64,000 bases of DNA from Flavobacterium profundi (GTDB lineage Bacteria > Bacteroidota > Bacteroidia > Flavobacteriales > Flavobacteriaceae): positions 124,001-188,000 of the forward strand of contig NZ_VDCZ01000009.1 of the NCBI RefSeq assembly GCF_006491645.1. Reading direction: 5' to 3'. Shown one piece after another: positions 32,905 to 42,611 of this stretch; the first letter of the stretch is position 1; each line of letters starts with the position of its first letter. Below the pieces are notes generated by a model. The model did no database searches and was not told where the DNA came from. It saw only the letters and a list, made by a program, of their open reading frames with translations. The translations under genes were made by a program, and so were the position numbers.

Positions 32905-34092
32905 TTATTTTAAAAACTCATAAATTCCTGCAGTACCTTGTCCGGTTCCTACACACATAGTTACCATTCCGTATTTTGCATTACCACGTTTGCGCATTTC
33001 GTCAAACAATTGAACGGATAATTTTGCACCTGTACAACCTAGAGGATGTCCTAAGGAAATGGCACCACCATTTACATTGATAATCTCAGGGTTAAGATTT
33101 AACTCACGAATTACTGCCAATGATTGTGAAGCGAAAGCTTCATTTAATTCAATTAAATCGATATCTGATTGTTTTAAACCAGCTTGTTTTAAGGCTTTTG
33201 GAATAGCCTTTACAGGTCCGATACCCATAATTCTTGGTTCTACACCAGCTGAAGCAAAATTTACCAAACGAGCAATAGGTTCTAAATTTAATTCTTTTAC
33301 CATTTCTTCACTCATGACTAAAACAAAAGCAGCCCCATCACTCATTTGAGATGAGTTACCCGCTGTAACACTTCCGTCTGCAGCAAATACAGGTCTTAAT
33401 TTTGATAAAGCTTCAACTGAAGTTCCTGCTCTAGGACCTTCGTCTTTTGTTACTACGTAAGAACGTGTTTCTTTCTTTCCATTTTCATTTACAAAAGTTT
33501 CTTCTACTGTAATCGGTACGATTTGGTCATCAAATCGTCCTTCTGCTTGTGCTTTTAAAGCTTTCATGTGAGAATGATACGCAAACTCATCTTGATCTTC
33601 ACGAGAAACATTAAATTGTTTTGCAACAGCTTCTGCTGTTAATCCCATTCCCCAGTAGTAATCTTCATGCCCTTCTTTAGACAATTTATAATCTGGAGTG
33701 GGTTTATAACCACCCATTGGAATATAACTCATACTTTCTGCACCACCTGCGATAATACAGTCGGCCATTCCAGCTTGAATTTTGGCTGTGGCCATTCCAA
33801 TTGTTTCAATTCCAGAAGCACAATATCTGTTTACAGTTACACCAGGAACATCTTCTACTTTTAATCCCATTAATGAAATTAAACGACCTACATTTAATCC
33901 TTGTTCTGCTTCTGGCATTGCATTACCTACCATTACATCATCGATACGTGTTTTATCGAAATTAGGTAATTCTTTCATCATGTGTTCTATAGTTTCTGCA
34001 GCCAATTCATCTGGTCTTTTGAAACGAAAAACACCTTTAGGTGCTTTACCTACTGCAGTTCTATACGCTTTTACTATATATGCTGTTTTCAT
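32905..34092 (-). CDS. fadA: Acetyl-CoA C-acyltransferase (thiolase)
   Basis: 395 residues. The catalytic Cys is C91 in VNRYCASGIETIGM. The general base His is H349 in GGAISLGHPLGCTGAK, and the second Cys is C380 in MCVGTGQGTAGI. It cleaves 3-ketoacyl-CoA into acetyl-CoA and a shortened acyl-CoA. It lies directly downstream of fadB across a 77 bp spacer that has a purine tract followed by a pyrimidine tract. Confidence 0.96.
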   Translation of the reverse strand: MKTAYIVKAYRTAVGKAPKGVFRFKRPDELAAETIEHMMKELPNFDKTRIDDVMVGNAMPEAEQGLNVGRLISLMGLKVEDVPGVTVNRYCASGIETIGMATAKIQAGMADCIIAGGAESMSYIPMGGYKPTPDYKLSKEGHEDYYWGMGLTAEAVAKQFNVSREDQDEFAYHSHMKALKAQAEGRFDDQIVPITVEETFVNENGKKETRSYVVTKDEGPRAGTSVEALSKLRPVFAADGSVTAGNSSQMSDGAAFVLVMSEEMVKELNLEPIARLVNFASAGVEPRIMGIGPVKAIPKALKQAGLKQSDIDLIELNEAFASQSLAVIRELNLNPEIINVNGGAISLGHPLGCTGAKLSVQLFDEMRKRGNAKYGMVTMCVGTGQGTAGIYEFLK

Positions 34093-34169
34093 AATTTTTA
34101 TTTTTAGAGGAAAGAAGAAAGAGAAAAGAGAAAAGAGAGTTACTTTTTCTTGCTTCTTTTTTCTTGTTT

Positions 34170-36560
34170 CTAATTTCTAAGAGGTTTCCCTTTCGTTAAC
34201 ATGTATTGAATTCTCTCTAAAGATTTTCTTTCACCAGTTAAGGATAGGAAAGCTTCTCTTTCAAGGTCTAATAAATATTGTTCCGTAACTAGAGTTGGTT
34301 CAGATAAATCACCACCAGCCATTACGTAAGCTAATTTATTGGCTATCTTCTTATCATGTTCTGAGATGTATTTTCCAGCTTCCATACTGTCAGTACCAAC
34401 TAAAAACATACCTAAAGCTTGCTTCCCTAATACTTTAATGTCTTTTCTTCTAGGAGCTTGCGTATAACCTTGTTCTGCCATTTGTAAAGCCACTTGTTTC
34501 GCAGTAGCAATTTGACGATCTTTGTTTACAACAACCATATCTCTTCCTTTAAGAAGAACTCCTGTATCAAATCCTTCATAAGCAGAAGTAGCCACTTTAG
34601 CCATACCTACAGTTAAGAAGTATTCTTGTAAAACATTTAATTCCACATCATTTTTACGGAACAAGTCAGAAGCTCTTAAAGCCATTTCTTTAGAACCACC
34701 ACCACCAGGGATGACACCTACACCAAATTCTACTAAACCAATGTATGTTTCTGCAGCTGCAACAGCGCGGTCAGCATGCATTGTTAATTCACAACCACCA
34801 CCTAATGTCATGCCATGAGGAGCAGCAATAACTGGAATTGCAGAATAGCGACAACGCATCATGGTGTCTTGGAACATTTTAATAGCCATGTTCAATTCGT
34901 CATATTCTTGTTCTACAGCCATCATGAAAATCATTCCTAAATTAGCTCCAACAGAGAAATTCGCTCCTTGGTTACCAATAACTAAACCGTTATATTCTTT
35001 TTCAGCTATATCAATTGCTTTATTAATACCTTGAAGTACACCAGCACCAATAGAATTCATTTTTGAAGTAAATTCTAAGTTGATGATTCCATCTCCTAAA
35101 TCCGTAATAATAGAGTCGCTATTATTCCATATTTTTTTGCTTTCGCGAATGTTATTTAAGATAATAAAAGCATCTTGTCCTGGAATTTTTTCTGCTTTTT
35201 TAGACTGAATATTGTAGTAATAAGTTGCTCCATCTTTAACAGAATAAAAAGAAGTGTTTCCTGAAGCAATCATTTCAGTAACCCAAGCAGCTGGTTCATA
35301 ACCTTCTGCTTTCATTAATTCAATACCTTTTTCAACACCGATGGCATCCCAAATTTCAAAAGGACCATTTTCCCAACCGAAACCAGCTTTCATTGCATCG
35401 TCGATTTTGTAGAAATCTTCTGTTATTTCAGGAACTCGGTTAGAACAATATTGGAACATTGCTGAAAAATTCTTTCTGTAAAATTCTCCCGCTTTATCTT
35501 TACCTTTTACTAATACTTTAAAACGATCAATCGGTTTATCGATAGTTTTAGTCAATTCTAAAGTAGCAAAAGAAGCTTTTTTATTAGGTCTGTACTCTAA
35601 TGTATCTAAATCTAAAGTGAGAATATCTTTTCCTTCTTTTTTATAGAAACCTTGTCCTGTTTTACTTCCTAACCAATTGTTATCCATCATGGTTTGTACG
35701 AAAGCAGGTAATTTGAATAATTCGTGAGATTCATCATTCGGGCAGTTCTCATAAATACCGTTAGCCACATGTACTAATGTATCCAAACCAACCACATCAA
35801 CTGTTCTGAAAGTAGCTGATTTTGGTCTACCAATCACTGGCCCCGTTAATTTATCTACTTCTTCAACAGTTAATCCCATTTCTTTTACTTGGTGGAATAA
35901 ACTTTGAATTCCGAAAATTCCAATTCTGTTACCAATAAAAGCAGGAGTGTCTTTTGCAACAACTGAAGTTTTTCCTAAGAATTTTTCACCATAAGCGTTT
36001 AAGAAATCTAATACTTCTTGTGACGTTTTTGGTCCAGGAATAATTTCGAATAATTTTAAGTAACGCGCAGGGTTAAAGAAGTGTGTGCCACAGAAGTGTT
36101 TTTGGAAATCTTCACTTCTTCCTTCGCTCATAAAATGAATAGGAATACCAGAAGTGTTAGACGTAATTAAGGTACCTGGTTTTCTGTATTTTTCAACTTG
36201 TTCAAAGACTAATTTTTTAATATCTAATCTTTCAACAACTACTTCAATTACCCAGTCAGAATCTGCTATTTTTGGCATGTCATCAGTAGTATTACCCGTA
36301 GTAATTCTGTTGGCAAAGCTTGGATGGTAAATAGGAGAGGGTTTCGATTTTAAAGCGTTTGCTAGATGTTCATTTACTAAACGATTTCTAACCACTTTAC
36401 TTTCTAAAGTTAATCCTTTTTTCTGTTCAGCTTCTGTTAATTCTCTTGGAACGATGTCTAATAATAATACTTCTACACCGATGTTTGCAAAATGGCAAGC
36501 AATTCCACTTCCCATAATTCCAGAACCAATAACAGCAACTTTTTTAATATTACGTTTCAT
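34170..36560 (-). CDS. fadB: 3-hydroxyacyl-CoA dehydrogenase / enoyl-CoA hydratase
   Basis: 796 residues. Domains come in the reverse order of E. coli FadB: an N-terminal NAD-binding dehydrogenase (KKVAVIGSGIMGSGIACHFA, SNTSGIPI, FFNPARYLKLFEIIPG) to about residue 400, and a C-terminal crotonase domain (APHGMTLGGGCELTMHADRA, FGVGVIPGGGGSKE). It does the middle two steps of beta-oxidation. It is separated by only 8 bp from the marR gene and forms one operon with fadA. Confidence 0.95.
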   Translation of the reverse strand: MKRNIKKVAVIGSGIMGSGIACHFANIGVEVLLLDIVPRELTEAEQKKGLTLESKVVRNRLVNEHLANALKSKPSPIYHPSFANRITTGNTTDDMPKIADSDWVIEVVVERLDIKKLVFEQVEKYRKPGTLITSNTSGIPIHFMSEGRSEDFQKHFCGTHFFNPARYLKLFEIIPGPKTSQEVLDFLNAYGEKFLGKTSVVAKDTPAFIGNRIGIFGIQSLFHQVKEMGLTVEEVDKLTGPVIGRPKSATFRTVDVVGLDTLVHVANGIYENCPNDESHELFKLPAFVQTMMDNNWLGSKTGQGFYKKEGKDILTLDLDTLEYRPNKKASFATLELTKTIDKPIDRFKVLVKGKDKAGEFYRKNFSAMFQYCSNRVPEITEDFYKIDDAMKAGFGWENGPFEIWDAIGVEKGIELMKAEGYEPAAWVTEMIASGNTSFYSVKDGATYYYNIQSKKAEKIPGQDAFIILNNIRESKKIWNNSDSIITDLGDGIINLEFTSKMNSIGAGVLQGINKAIDIAEKEYNGLVIGNQGANFSVGANLGMIFMMAVEQEYDELNMAIKMFQDTMMRCRYSAIPVIAAPHGMTLGGGCELTMHADRAVAAAETYIGLVEFGVGVIPGGGGSKEMALRASDLFRKNDVELNVLQEYFLTVGMAKVATSAYEGFDTGVLLKGRDMVVVNKDRQIATAKQVALQMAEQGYTQAPRRKDIKVLGKQALGMFLVGTDSMEAGKYISEHDKKIANKLAYVMAGGDLSEPTLVTEQYLLDLEREAFLSLTGERKSLERIQYMLTKGKPLRN

Positions 36561-36568
36561 ATACTTGG

Positions 36569-37027
36569 TTATAATTTGTTTTCAAATTCCTTTTCTGAAT
36601 AAATTTTCTTATCCGCAATTAATTCATTAATCACTTCTGCCACTTGCATAAAATGAATCAGTTTTTCTTCTGAAACATGTTCTTTAATGGTTTCATTGAA
36701 TTTTAATACGGTATTTTTAGAAAGTTCTCTTTTTTCTTGACCTTCTTTTGTGAGTTCTATAATTACACCTCTACCATCTGAAGGATTTTTTTTACGAGTA
36801 ATTAACCCTTTTTCTTCCATAGATTTTAGGGTTCTAGTTAAGCTTGTAGCTTCCATTCCCATTTTTGGACCTAGCATAGTAGAAGGAGTTCCTTTTTCTT
36901 TATCAATACTTAGTAAAGCAAAACCAGTAGCCATTGTTGCTCCATATTTAGAAGCTTCTTCGTTATACATTCTTGCTACTGCTTGCCATGTATATCTTAA
37001 AATATAATCGATTGTTTTATCTTGCAT
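36569..37027 (-). CDS. MarR-family regulator of the fatty-acid operon
   Basis: 152 residues. The winged helix contains ALLSIDKEKGTPSTMLGPKM, ATSLTRTLKSMEEKGLITRK and the wing NPSDGRGVIIELT. It is the first gene of the fad operon. A 30 bp perfect palindrome lies 26-55 bp before its start. The same motif occurs upstream of the acyl-CoA ligase, so the protein probably represses both, with an acyl-CoA-like ligand. Confidence 0.9.
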   Translation of the reverse strand: MQDKTIDYILRYTWQAVARMYNEEASKYGATMATGFALLSIDKEKGTPSTMLGPKMGMEATSLTRTLKSMEEKGLITRKKNPSDGRGVIIELTKEGQEKRELSKNTVLKFNETIKEHVSEEKLIHFMQVAEVINELIADKKIYSEKEFENKL

Positions 37028-37053
37028 TTCGAAAACGTTTTAGCAAATATAAA

Positions 37054-37083
37054 AAAAAATACTATGCATGCATAGTATTTTTT
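37054..37083. promoter_or_regulatory. Palindromic operator upstream of marR/fad
   Basis: A perfect 30-nt palindrome with the core TACTATGCATGCATAGTA (37060-37077), flanked by A and T runs. It is 26 bp upstream of the marR start, as expected for an autoregulated MarR site. Confidence 0.72.
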
Positions 37084-37107
37084 AATTTATTTTAAATATT
37101 TTTTTGA

Positions 37108-37875
37108 TTAGTCTAAACTAACTATTCCTAATGCGGTTTCTGAGCCAGCAGTAACTTGAACATTTGTAATAATTTCAGGTAATAGAGGCGATTCCGGTGT
37201 TATTGTAACGGTGTATGTACCTGCATTTAATCCTACCAATTGAAAAGCTCCATTTTCATTTACTACTGTTGTATATGTTGCTCCTGTAGTAGATTCAGCT
37301 GTAATGGTTGCATTAACAGCGGTAACAGATAAAGAACCACTTATTGAACCTTGAATGTCTGACTCAACCATTCTTAAAACTGGTTTTAATGAGTAGGTTC
37401 CGTTTCCTTCTTCAACTACTGATTGATGTGCATCAAAATCTATTAATAAAGTATTCGCTACATTTGCTTCTAACTGTTGATTTACATTGATTTTTAAACC
37501 TGATTGTTGTGCACTAGGAGTGCTCAAAGGATAGGTTTGACCGTCAACTACTACTGAGTTATTTGTACCTAATATTAATCGTACTTGATTTACATTTGGA
37601 GTTTCTACCATGTCTGAGGCAATTTCTATGCTTACACCATTAGATAAATCTAATAAGTTGTAAACTTGTGCTTCAGTATCTAATGTCATGGTTGTACCAT
37701 TTGAACCAATAACTTCAACGCCTCTTACATCAATATATACTGCATCATATGGGCCAGGAGCATCTGTCATTCTTACTTTATAACTATATTGCGCATTTGA
37801 ACTTGAATCATCGTCGTTACAAGATGCTAAAAATAAGGATGCTGCTGCTGTAAATAATAAAAAAATCTTTTTCAT
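37108..37875 (-). CDS. DUF4382 lipoprotein with carboxypeptidase-regulatory-like domain
   Basis: 255 residues with a lipoprotein signal (FTAAASLFLASC, Cys at 19) followed by a DDDSSS linker. Then comes DUF4382 (SYKVRMTDAPGPYDAVYIDV, NQVRLILGTNNSVVVDGQTY) and a C-terminal beta-sandwich (GAFQLVGLNAGTYTVTITPE) like carboxypeptidase regulatory domains. It is probably located at the outer membrane or on the surface. The function is unknown. It lies beside the fad operon but has its own spacer. Confidence 0.85.
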   Translation of the reverse strand: MKKIFLLFTAAASLFLASCNDDDSSSNAQYSYKVRMTDAPGPYDAVYIDVRGVEVIGSNGTTMTLDTEAQVYNLLDLSNGVSIEIASDMVETPNVNQVRLILGTNNSVVVDGQTYPLSTPSAQQSGLKINVNQQLEANVANTLLIDFDAHQSVVEEGNGTYSLKPVLRMVESDIQGSISGSLSVTAVNATITAESTTGATYTTVVNENGAFQLVGLNAGTYTVTITPESPLLPEIITNVQVTAGSETALGIVSLD

Positions 37876-37979
37876 TGCAATTTGTTTTTAAATGTTAATG
37901 ATACAAAGGTCATTTAATTTGCAACAAATTGCCTTACAGTATTTTTATCAATGTTTATATAATTCTAATAACAAAAAAA

Positions 37980-39755
37980 TTAATTTCCGTATATCTTAGT
38001 ATATAAATCTTTATATTTCTCAATAATTATTTTTCTCTTTAATTTCATAGTTGGTGTTAAATGACCTCCTTCAATAGACCACACATCTGGAGTTAATTCG
38101 AAACGTTTTACTTTTTCCCAATTTCCAAATTTTTCATTCGCATGATCAATTTCTTCTTGTATTCTTTGAATTACATTTTCGTTAGAAGCAATTTCTGCAT
38201 CTGTAGCACCAATGGAAATATTTTTTCTATTTGCCCAATCTTTAATGAATTCAAAATTTGGTTGAATAAAAGCAGCTGGCATTTTTTCACCTTCACCAAT
38301 AACCATTATTTGTTCAATAAAACGAGATTGTTTAAAAGCATTCTCTAAAATTTGAGGGGCTACATATTTTCCACCCGAAGTTTTGAACATTTCTTTCTTA
38401 CGATCTGTAATTTTTAAAAAGCCATCTTGGTCTATTTCTCCAATATCTCCCGTATGGAAGTAGCCATTTTCTAGTACTTCATTGGTTTTCTCCTCATCTT
38501 TATAATATCCCATCATTACATTAGGGCCTTTGCATAAAATTTCACCGTCTTCTGCTATTTTCACCTCAACACCATCGAGTACTTTTCCGACAGTTCCAAC
38601 TCTAAAACCATGATTTCTCATATCATTAACTGATATTACTGGAGAGGTTTCTGTTAAACCATATCCTTCCATAACAGGAATGTTGGCAGCGCAAAAAACT
38701 TTGGATAATCGCGTTTGTAAAGCGGCACTTCCGCACACTAATAATTCTAAACGACCTCCTAATCCTTCTTGCCACTTAGAAAAAATAAGTTTTCGGGCAA
38801 CTTTTAATTTTAGTTCATATAAGAATCCATTCTCACCATAAGGTTTGTAATCCATACCTAAATCTAAAGCCCAGAAGAAAAGTTTTTTCTTAATTCCAGT
38901 TAAATCAGCTCCTTTAGCATAGATTTTATCATATACTTTCTCTAAAAGTCTGGGAACAACCGACATTACATGGGGTTTCACCTCTTTTAAATTATCGCTT
39001 ATTTTTTCGATACTTTCTGCAAAATAGATGGATATACCATGATGTTGGTACAAATAAGTAAGCATTCTTTCAAAAATATGACAGATAGGTAAAAAACTTA
39101 ATGCTATTGAATTTCCCGAATGTAAAGGTACCCTAGAAGAACTTAGTAATACATCTGAAACAATATTTTGATGGGATAACATAACACCTTTTGGTCTACC
39201 AGTAGTTCCAGAAGTATAAATAATAGTAGCTAAGTCTGTAGTAACAACATTATTTTTTCTATCTTCAACAACATCTTGATTCGATTCATCTTTACCTAAC
39301 TCTAATAATTCATTCCAATTTTTACAGCCAGGAATAGTATTAAAAGAATAAATTTCTTTTAAAGTAGGAACATTGTTCTTAATTGACTTTACTTTTTCAA
39401 AAACTTCTTCATCAGAAACCAAACAGTAAGATGAACCAGAATGATTTAAGATATATTCATAATCTTCAGAAGTAATAGTAGGGTAAATAGGAACATTTTG
39501 AGCACCAGTTTGTAAAATACCAATATCACAAATATGCCATTCTGTTCTATTGTTAGAAGAAATAACAGCAATTTTATCATTTTTTTGAACTCCTAAACGC
39601 AGGAAAGCCCTAGAAATGGTATTGGCTTTAACTAAATATTCTTTTGTAGAAGTTTTGATCCATTCTTCACCATATTTTGTTACTAATGCATCCGATAAAT
39701 TATATTTTTCAAGTTGATGATAAGGGAAATCAAACAAGCGGGTAATGGTAGACAT
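37980..39755 (-). CDS. Long-chain fatty acid CoA ligase
   Basis: 591 residues. The AMP-binding motif is LATIIYTSGTTGRPKGVMLS, the adenylation motif GYGLTETSPVISV, and the C-terminal hinge/lid GYFHTGDIGEIDQDGFLKIT and KTSGGKYVAPQILENAF. It activates fatty acids to acyl-CoA for the fad operon next to it. The operator-like palindrome about 103-120 bp upstream of its start ties it to the MarR regulator. Confidence 0.94.
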   Translation of the reverse strand: MSTITRLFDFPYHQLEKYNLSDALVTKYGEEWIKTSTKEYLVKANTISRAFLRLGVQKNDKIAVISSNNRTEWHICDIGILQTGAQNVPIYPTITSEDYEYILNHSGSSYCLVSDEEVFEKVKSIKNNVPTLKEIYSFNTIPGCKNWNELLELGKDESNQDVVEDRKNNVVTTDLATIIYTSGTTGRPKGVMLSHQNIVSDVLLSSSRVPLHSGNSIALSFLPICHIFERMLTYLYQHHGISIYFAESIEKISDNLKEVKPHVMSVVPRLLEKVYDKIYAKGADLTGIKKKLFFWALDLGMDYKPYGENGFLYELKLKVARKLIFSKWQEGLGGRLELLVCGSAALQTRLSKVFCAANIPVMEGYGLTETSPVISVNDMRNHGFRVGTVGKVLDGVEVKIAEDGEILCKGPNVMMGYYKDEEKTNEVLENGYFHTGDIGEIDQDGFLKITDRKKEMFKTSGGKYVAPQILENAFKQSRFIEQIMVIGEGEKMPAAFIQPNFEFIKDWANRKNISIGATDAEIASNENVIQRIQEEIDHANEKFGNWEKVKRFELTPDVWSIEGGHLTPTMKLKRKIIIEKYKDLYTKIYGN

Positions 39756-39857
39756 AAATTTACATTTTTAATAGTATGCAAATTATAAAATTATTATTAA
39801 TTAACCAATTATTTATGAATATGTTAAATATTTTAATTAATTATTTGATAGTTAATA

Positions 39858-39875
39858 TATTATGCATGCATAGTA
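39858..39875. promoter_or_regulatory. Second copy of the MarR-type palindrome
   Basis: TATTATGCATGCATAGTA differs by one base from the marR site core. It lies 103 bp upstream of the ligase start, with no other gene between. The rest of the 39756-40094 gap is AT-rich. A TATTTTTG box at 40063-40070 may serve the LTA-synthase-like gene. Confidence 0.65.
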
Positions 39876-40094
39876 TTTTTGATAAATTTATTTTGTACCC
39901 TATTTTTAAAATAAAAAACTATAAAAAAATCATTTTAATGAAAAAATTAGGGTCATTTTATGCAATTGTAACAATACAGATTATTTTATTTTAGCTTTCA
40001 TTCCTACGTTTTAAAATTTTAAATACTACGTTAAATGTATCAGTAACTTCATTATATATTATTATTTTTGCATTAAATTAAGATTAAATAATTA

Positions 40095-42035
40095 ATGAAG
40101 TCATTTTTTAGATTAGAGGAATACAAAGTAGTATTATATCGAGTAGGATTAGTATATTTATTTTATTTTATTGCCCGAATTTTATTTTATATTTATAATG
40201 CAAACATTGTTGAAGTAGATTCAATAGGAGAGTTTTTAAAAATTGCCTATCATGGTTTGGCATTTGATACTACTGCAATTTTATATATAAACGGACTTTT
40301 TATTCTACTCTCGATTTTTCCTTTTTTTATAAATACCAAAGCCAGTTACCAAAACTTTTTATTTTGGTTTTACTTCATCACAAATCTTGTTTTTTATGCT
40401 TTGAATTTTATTGACTTTATTTATTACAAGTATAATTTTGCAAGATTAACATTAGCTGCTTGGGACATTATTAAACACGAAGAAGGAAAAGGAAGTATGC
40501 TTTTTAGGTTTTTAATTACGTATTGGCATGTATTTTTACTATATGTTGCAATGGCTGTATTATGGATTTTCCTTTACAAAAAAGTTAAGATAAAACATAA
40601 CTTGAGAGAGGATTCTAAAGTGAAATACATTATGAAATCTGTAATTGGTGTTTTAATCATTACGACTTTATGTGTTGGAGGTATTCGTGGAGACTTTAAA
40701 AAAAGTACGCGTCCTATTAATTTAGTGGATGCCAACCGACATGTTAAGAAAATTAAGCAAGCGGATTTAGTATTAAATTCTCCTTTTACTTTTTTGCGAA
40801 CCATTAGAGTAAAATCATTCAAAAAGCAAGATTTTAATATTGCTCAAAATGTGATTGAAGAAAATTTTAAACCTATTAAATTCTATCATTCTAATTCGCC
40901 TTCAAAACCTAATATTGTTCTGATTATAACTGAAAGTATGGGGAGAGAATATATTGGAGCTTTTAATAAAAATGCAGGGATTAAGGATTATGTGAGTTAT
41001 ACACCTTTCTTAGATTCTTTAGCACAGCATAGTATGATTTTTACTAATGCATATTCTAATGGATATAAATCCATTCATGGTATGTCTTCTATTATTTCTG
41101 GAATACCCTCATTTAAAGATGCTTTTACCTCTTCACCTTTTGCACAGCAAAAAATTGAGTCGATGGTTTCTTGTTTGAATAGTAAAGGCTATGATACTTC
41201 TTTTTTTCATGGTGCACCAAATGGTTCTATGGGCTTTTTAGGATACAGTAATATTCTAGGTTTTGATCATTATTACGGCAAAACAGAATATGGGAATGAT
41301 GCCGATTTTGATGGTTCTTGGGGAATTTGGGACGAACCTTTTTTACAGTTCATGAATGCTACTTTAAGTAAAAAACAGCAACCATTTTTTGGTACCGTTT
41401 TTACAGTTACTTCTCATGAACCTTATGTTATTCCTAAAGAATTTGAAGGAAAGTTTCCAAAAGGGAATGTACAAATGCATCAATGTGTTGGATATACCGA
41501 TTACGCTTTTAAGAAATTCTTTGAAGCCGCTAAGAAAGAGCCATGGTTTTCTAACACTATTTTTATTATTACTGCAGATCATTGTAACCAAGTAAGTTAT
41601 AAAGAGCATTTTTACGATAATATTATGAATCGAAACGCAATTCCGATATTAATTTATAAACCAAATAGTGATTTTGTTGGAGAAAGTAATGAAATTGCAC
41701 AACATATCGATATTTACCCAACAGTAATGGATATGATTGGTTACGATAAACCTTTTAGAAGTTGGGGCAGAAGTTTGTTAACTACTGAGGACGATATTGA
41801 ACCTTATTTAATTAATTTCAATTCAAACATTTATTATTTTATGAAAGATGGATATATTTGTTTGTTTGATGGAACTAATGCTATTGGTTTTTATGAGGTA
41901 CAAGATGTTACTTTATCTCATAATCTCATTAATCAAAGAAATGAAAAAATGAATCGTTTAGAGCAACAATGTAAAGCATTTATTCAAGATTATTTTGATC
42001 GAATTTTAGATAAAAACTTAACAACTCAAAAATAA
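40095..42035 (+). CDS. LTA-synthase-like membrane sulfatase (phosphoglycerol transferase type)
   Basis: 646 residues. About five N-terminal membrane helices (to about 190) precede an alkaline phosphatase-superfamily domain. It has PNIVLIITESMGREYIGAF, the SIHGMSSIISGIPS nucleophile region, TSHEPYVIP and TADHCNQVSYKE for metal binding. The usual LtaS nucleophile Thr may be replaced by a Ser here. It is membrane-bound with an outward catalytic domain. It is coupled to a phosphatase gene with a 2 bp gap. Confidence 0.88.
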   Translation: MKSFFRLEEYKVVLYRVGLVYLFYFIARILFYIYNANIVEVDSIGEFLKIAYHGLAFDTTAILYINGLFILLSIFPFFINTKASYQNFLFWFYFITNLVFYALNFIDFIYYKYNFARLTLAAWDIIKHEEGKGSMLFRFLITYWHVFLLYVAMAVLWIFLYKKVKIKHNLREDSKVKYIMKSVIGVLIITTLCVGGIRGDFKKSTRPINLVDANRHVKKIKQADLVLNSPFTFLRTIRVKSFKKQDFNIAQNVIEENFKPIKFYHSNSPSKPNIVLIITESMGREYIGAFNKNAGIKDYVSYTPFLDSLAQHSMIFTNAYSNGYKSIHGMSSIISGIPSFKDAFTSSPFAQQKIESMVSCLNSKGYDTSFFHGAPNGSMGFLGYSNILGFDHYYGKTEYGNDADFDGSWGIWDEPFLQFMNATLSKKQQPFFGTVFTVTSHEPYVIPKEFEGKFPKGNVQMHQCVGYTDYAFKKFFEAAKKEPWFSNTIFIITADHCNQVSYKEHFYDNIMNRNAIPILIYKPNSDFVGESNEIAQHIDIYPTVMDMIGYDKPFRSWGRSLLTTEDDIEPYLINFNSNIYYFMKDGYICLFDGTNAIGFYEVQDVTLSHNLINQRNEKMNRLEQQCKAFIQDYFDRILDKNLTTQK

Positions 42036-42037
42036 AA

Positions 42038-42610
42038 ATGAAAAAGAAAATAATAATTTTAGTAATTGTAGTAGCTGCCATTTTTGGTGGGAAATACTAT
42101 TATGATATGCATATTAATCATAATTTTGAGACAATTACTGAAGGGAAAGTATATAAGAGTGGGGTTATTCCACCTGATGAATTACCAAAATATATTAAAG
42201 AACATCACATTAAAAGTGTGGTGGATTTACGTTTTCCTGGTACTGGTGATGATGTGAATAATCCTGAAATTCCAGAAGAATTAACTGCCGAAAAAGAAGC
42301 CATTGCAAAACTAGATGGTGTTCAATATTTTAATAATGGTTCAGACCAAGTACCACAAGAACATAATTTAAAAATGTTTTTTGAAATTATGGATAACCCA
42401 GATAATTATCCTGTTTTAATACACTGTTACCATGGAGTAGGTAGAGCGGAAATGTATTCTGCTATTTATCGAATTGAATATGAAGGAATGGACCCAAATG
42501 AAGCAAGACAAAGTACACGTTTTTTAACCAAATGGAGTTCGTTTGATTTAGGAAAACCTAAAGGCGATTATTTATTCAATTATACCAAAAGAAAAGATAG
42601 CGTAAAGTAA
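42038..42610 (+). CDS. Membrane-anchored dual-specificity-type phosphatase
   Basis: 190 residues. One N-terminal helix (IIILVIVVAAIFGGKYYYD) precedes a cysteine phosphatase domain. The P-loop is HCYHGVGRAEM with C130 and R136, matching CX5R. An upstream KSVVDLRFPGTGDD gives a possible acid residue. It probably hydrolyses phosphate esters on the periplasmic side. It is tightly linked to the LTA-synthase-like gene. Confidence 0.85.
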   Translation: MKKKIIILVIVVAAIFGGKYYYDMHINHNFETITEGKVYKSGVIPPDELPKYIKEHHIKSVVDLRFPGTGDDVNNPEIPEELTAEKEAIAKLDGVQYFNNGSDQVPQEHNLKMFFEIMDNPDNYPVLIHCYHGVGRAEMYSAIYRIEYEGMDPNEARQSTRFLTKWSSFDLGKPKGDYLFNYTKRKDSVK

Positions 42611-42611
42611 A

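Noticed and set aside
39776..39994. 72-codon plus-strand frame
   Set aside because: AT-rich, no domain, and it contains the MarR-type palindrome; random frame.
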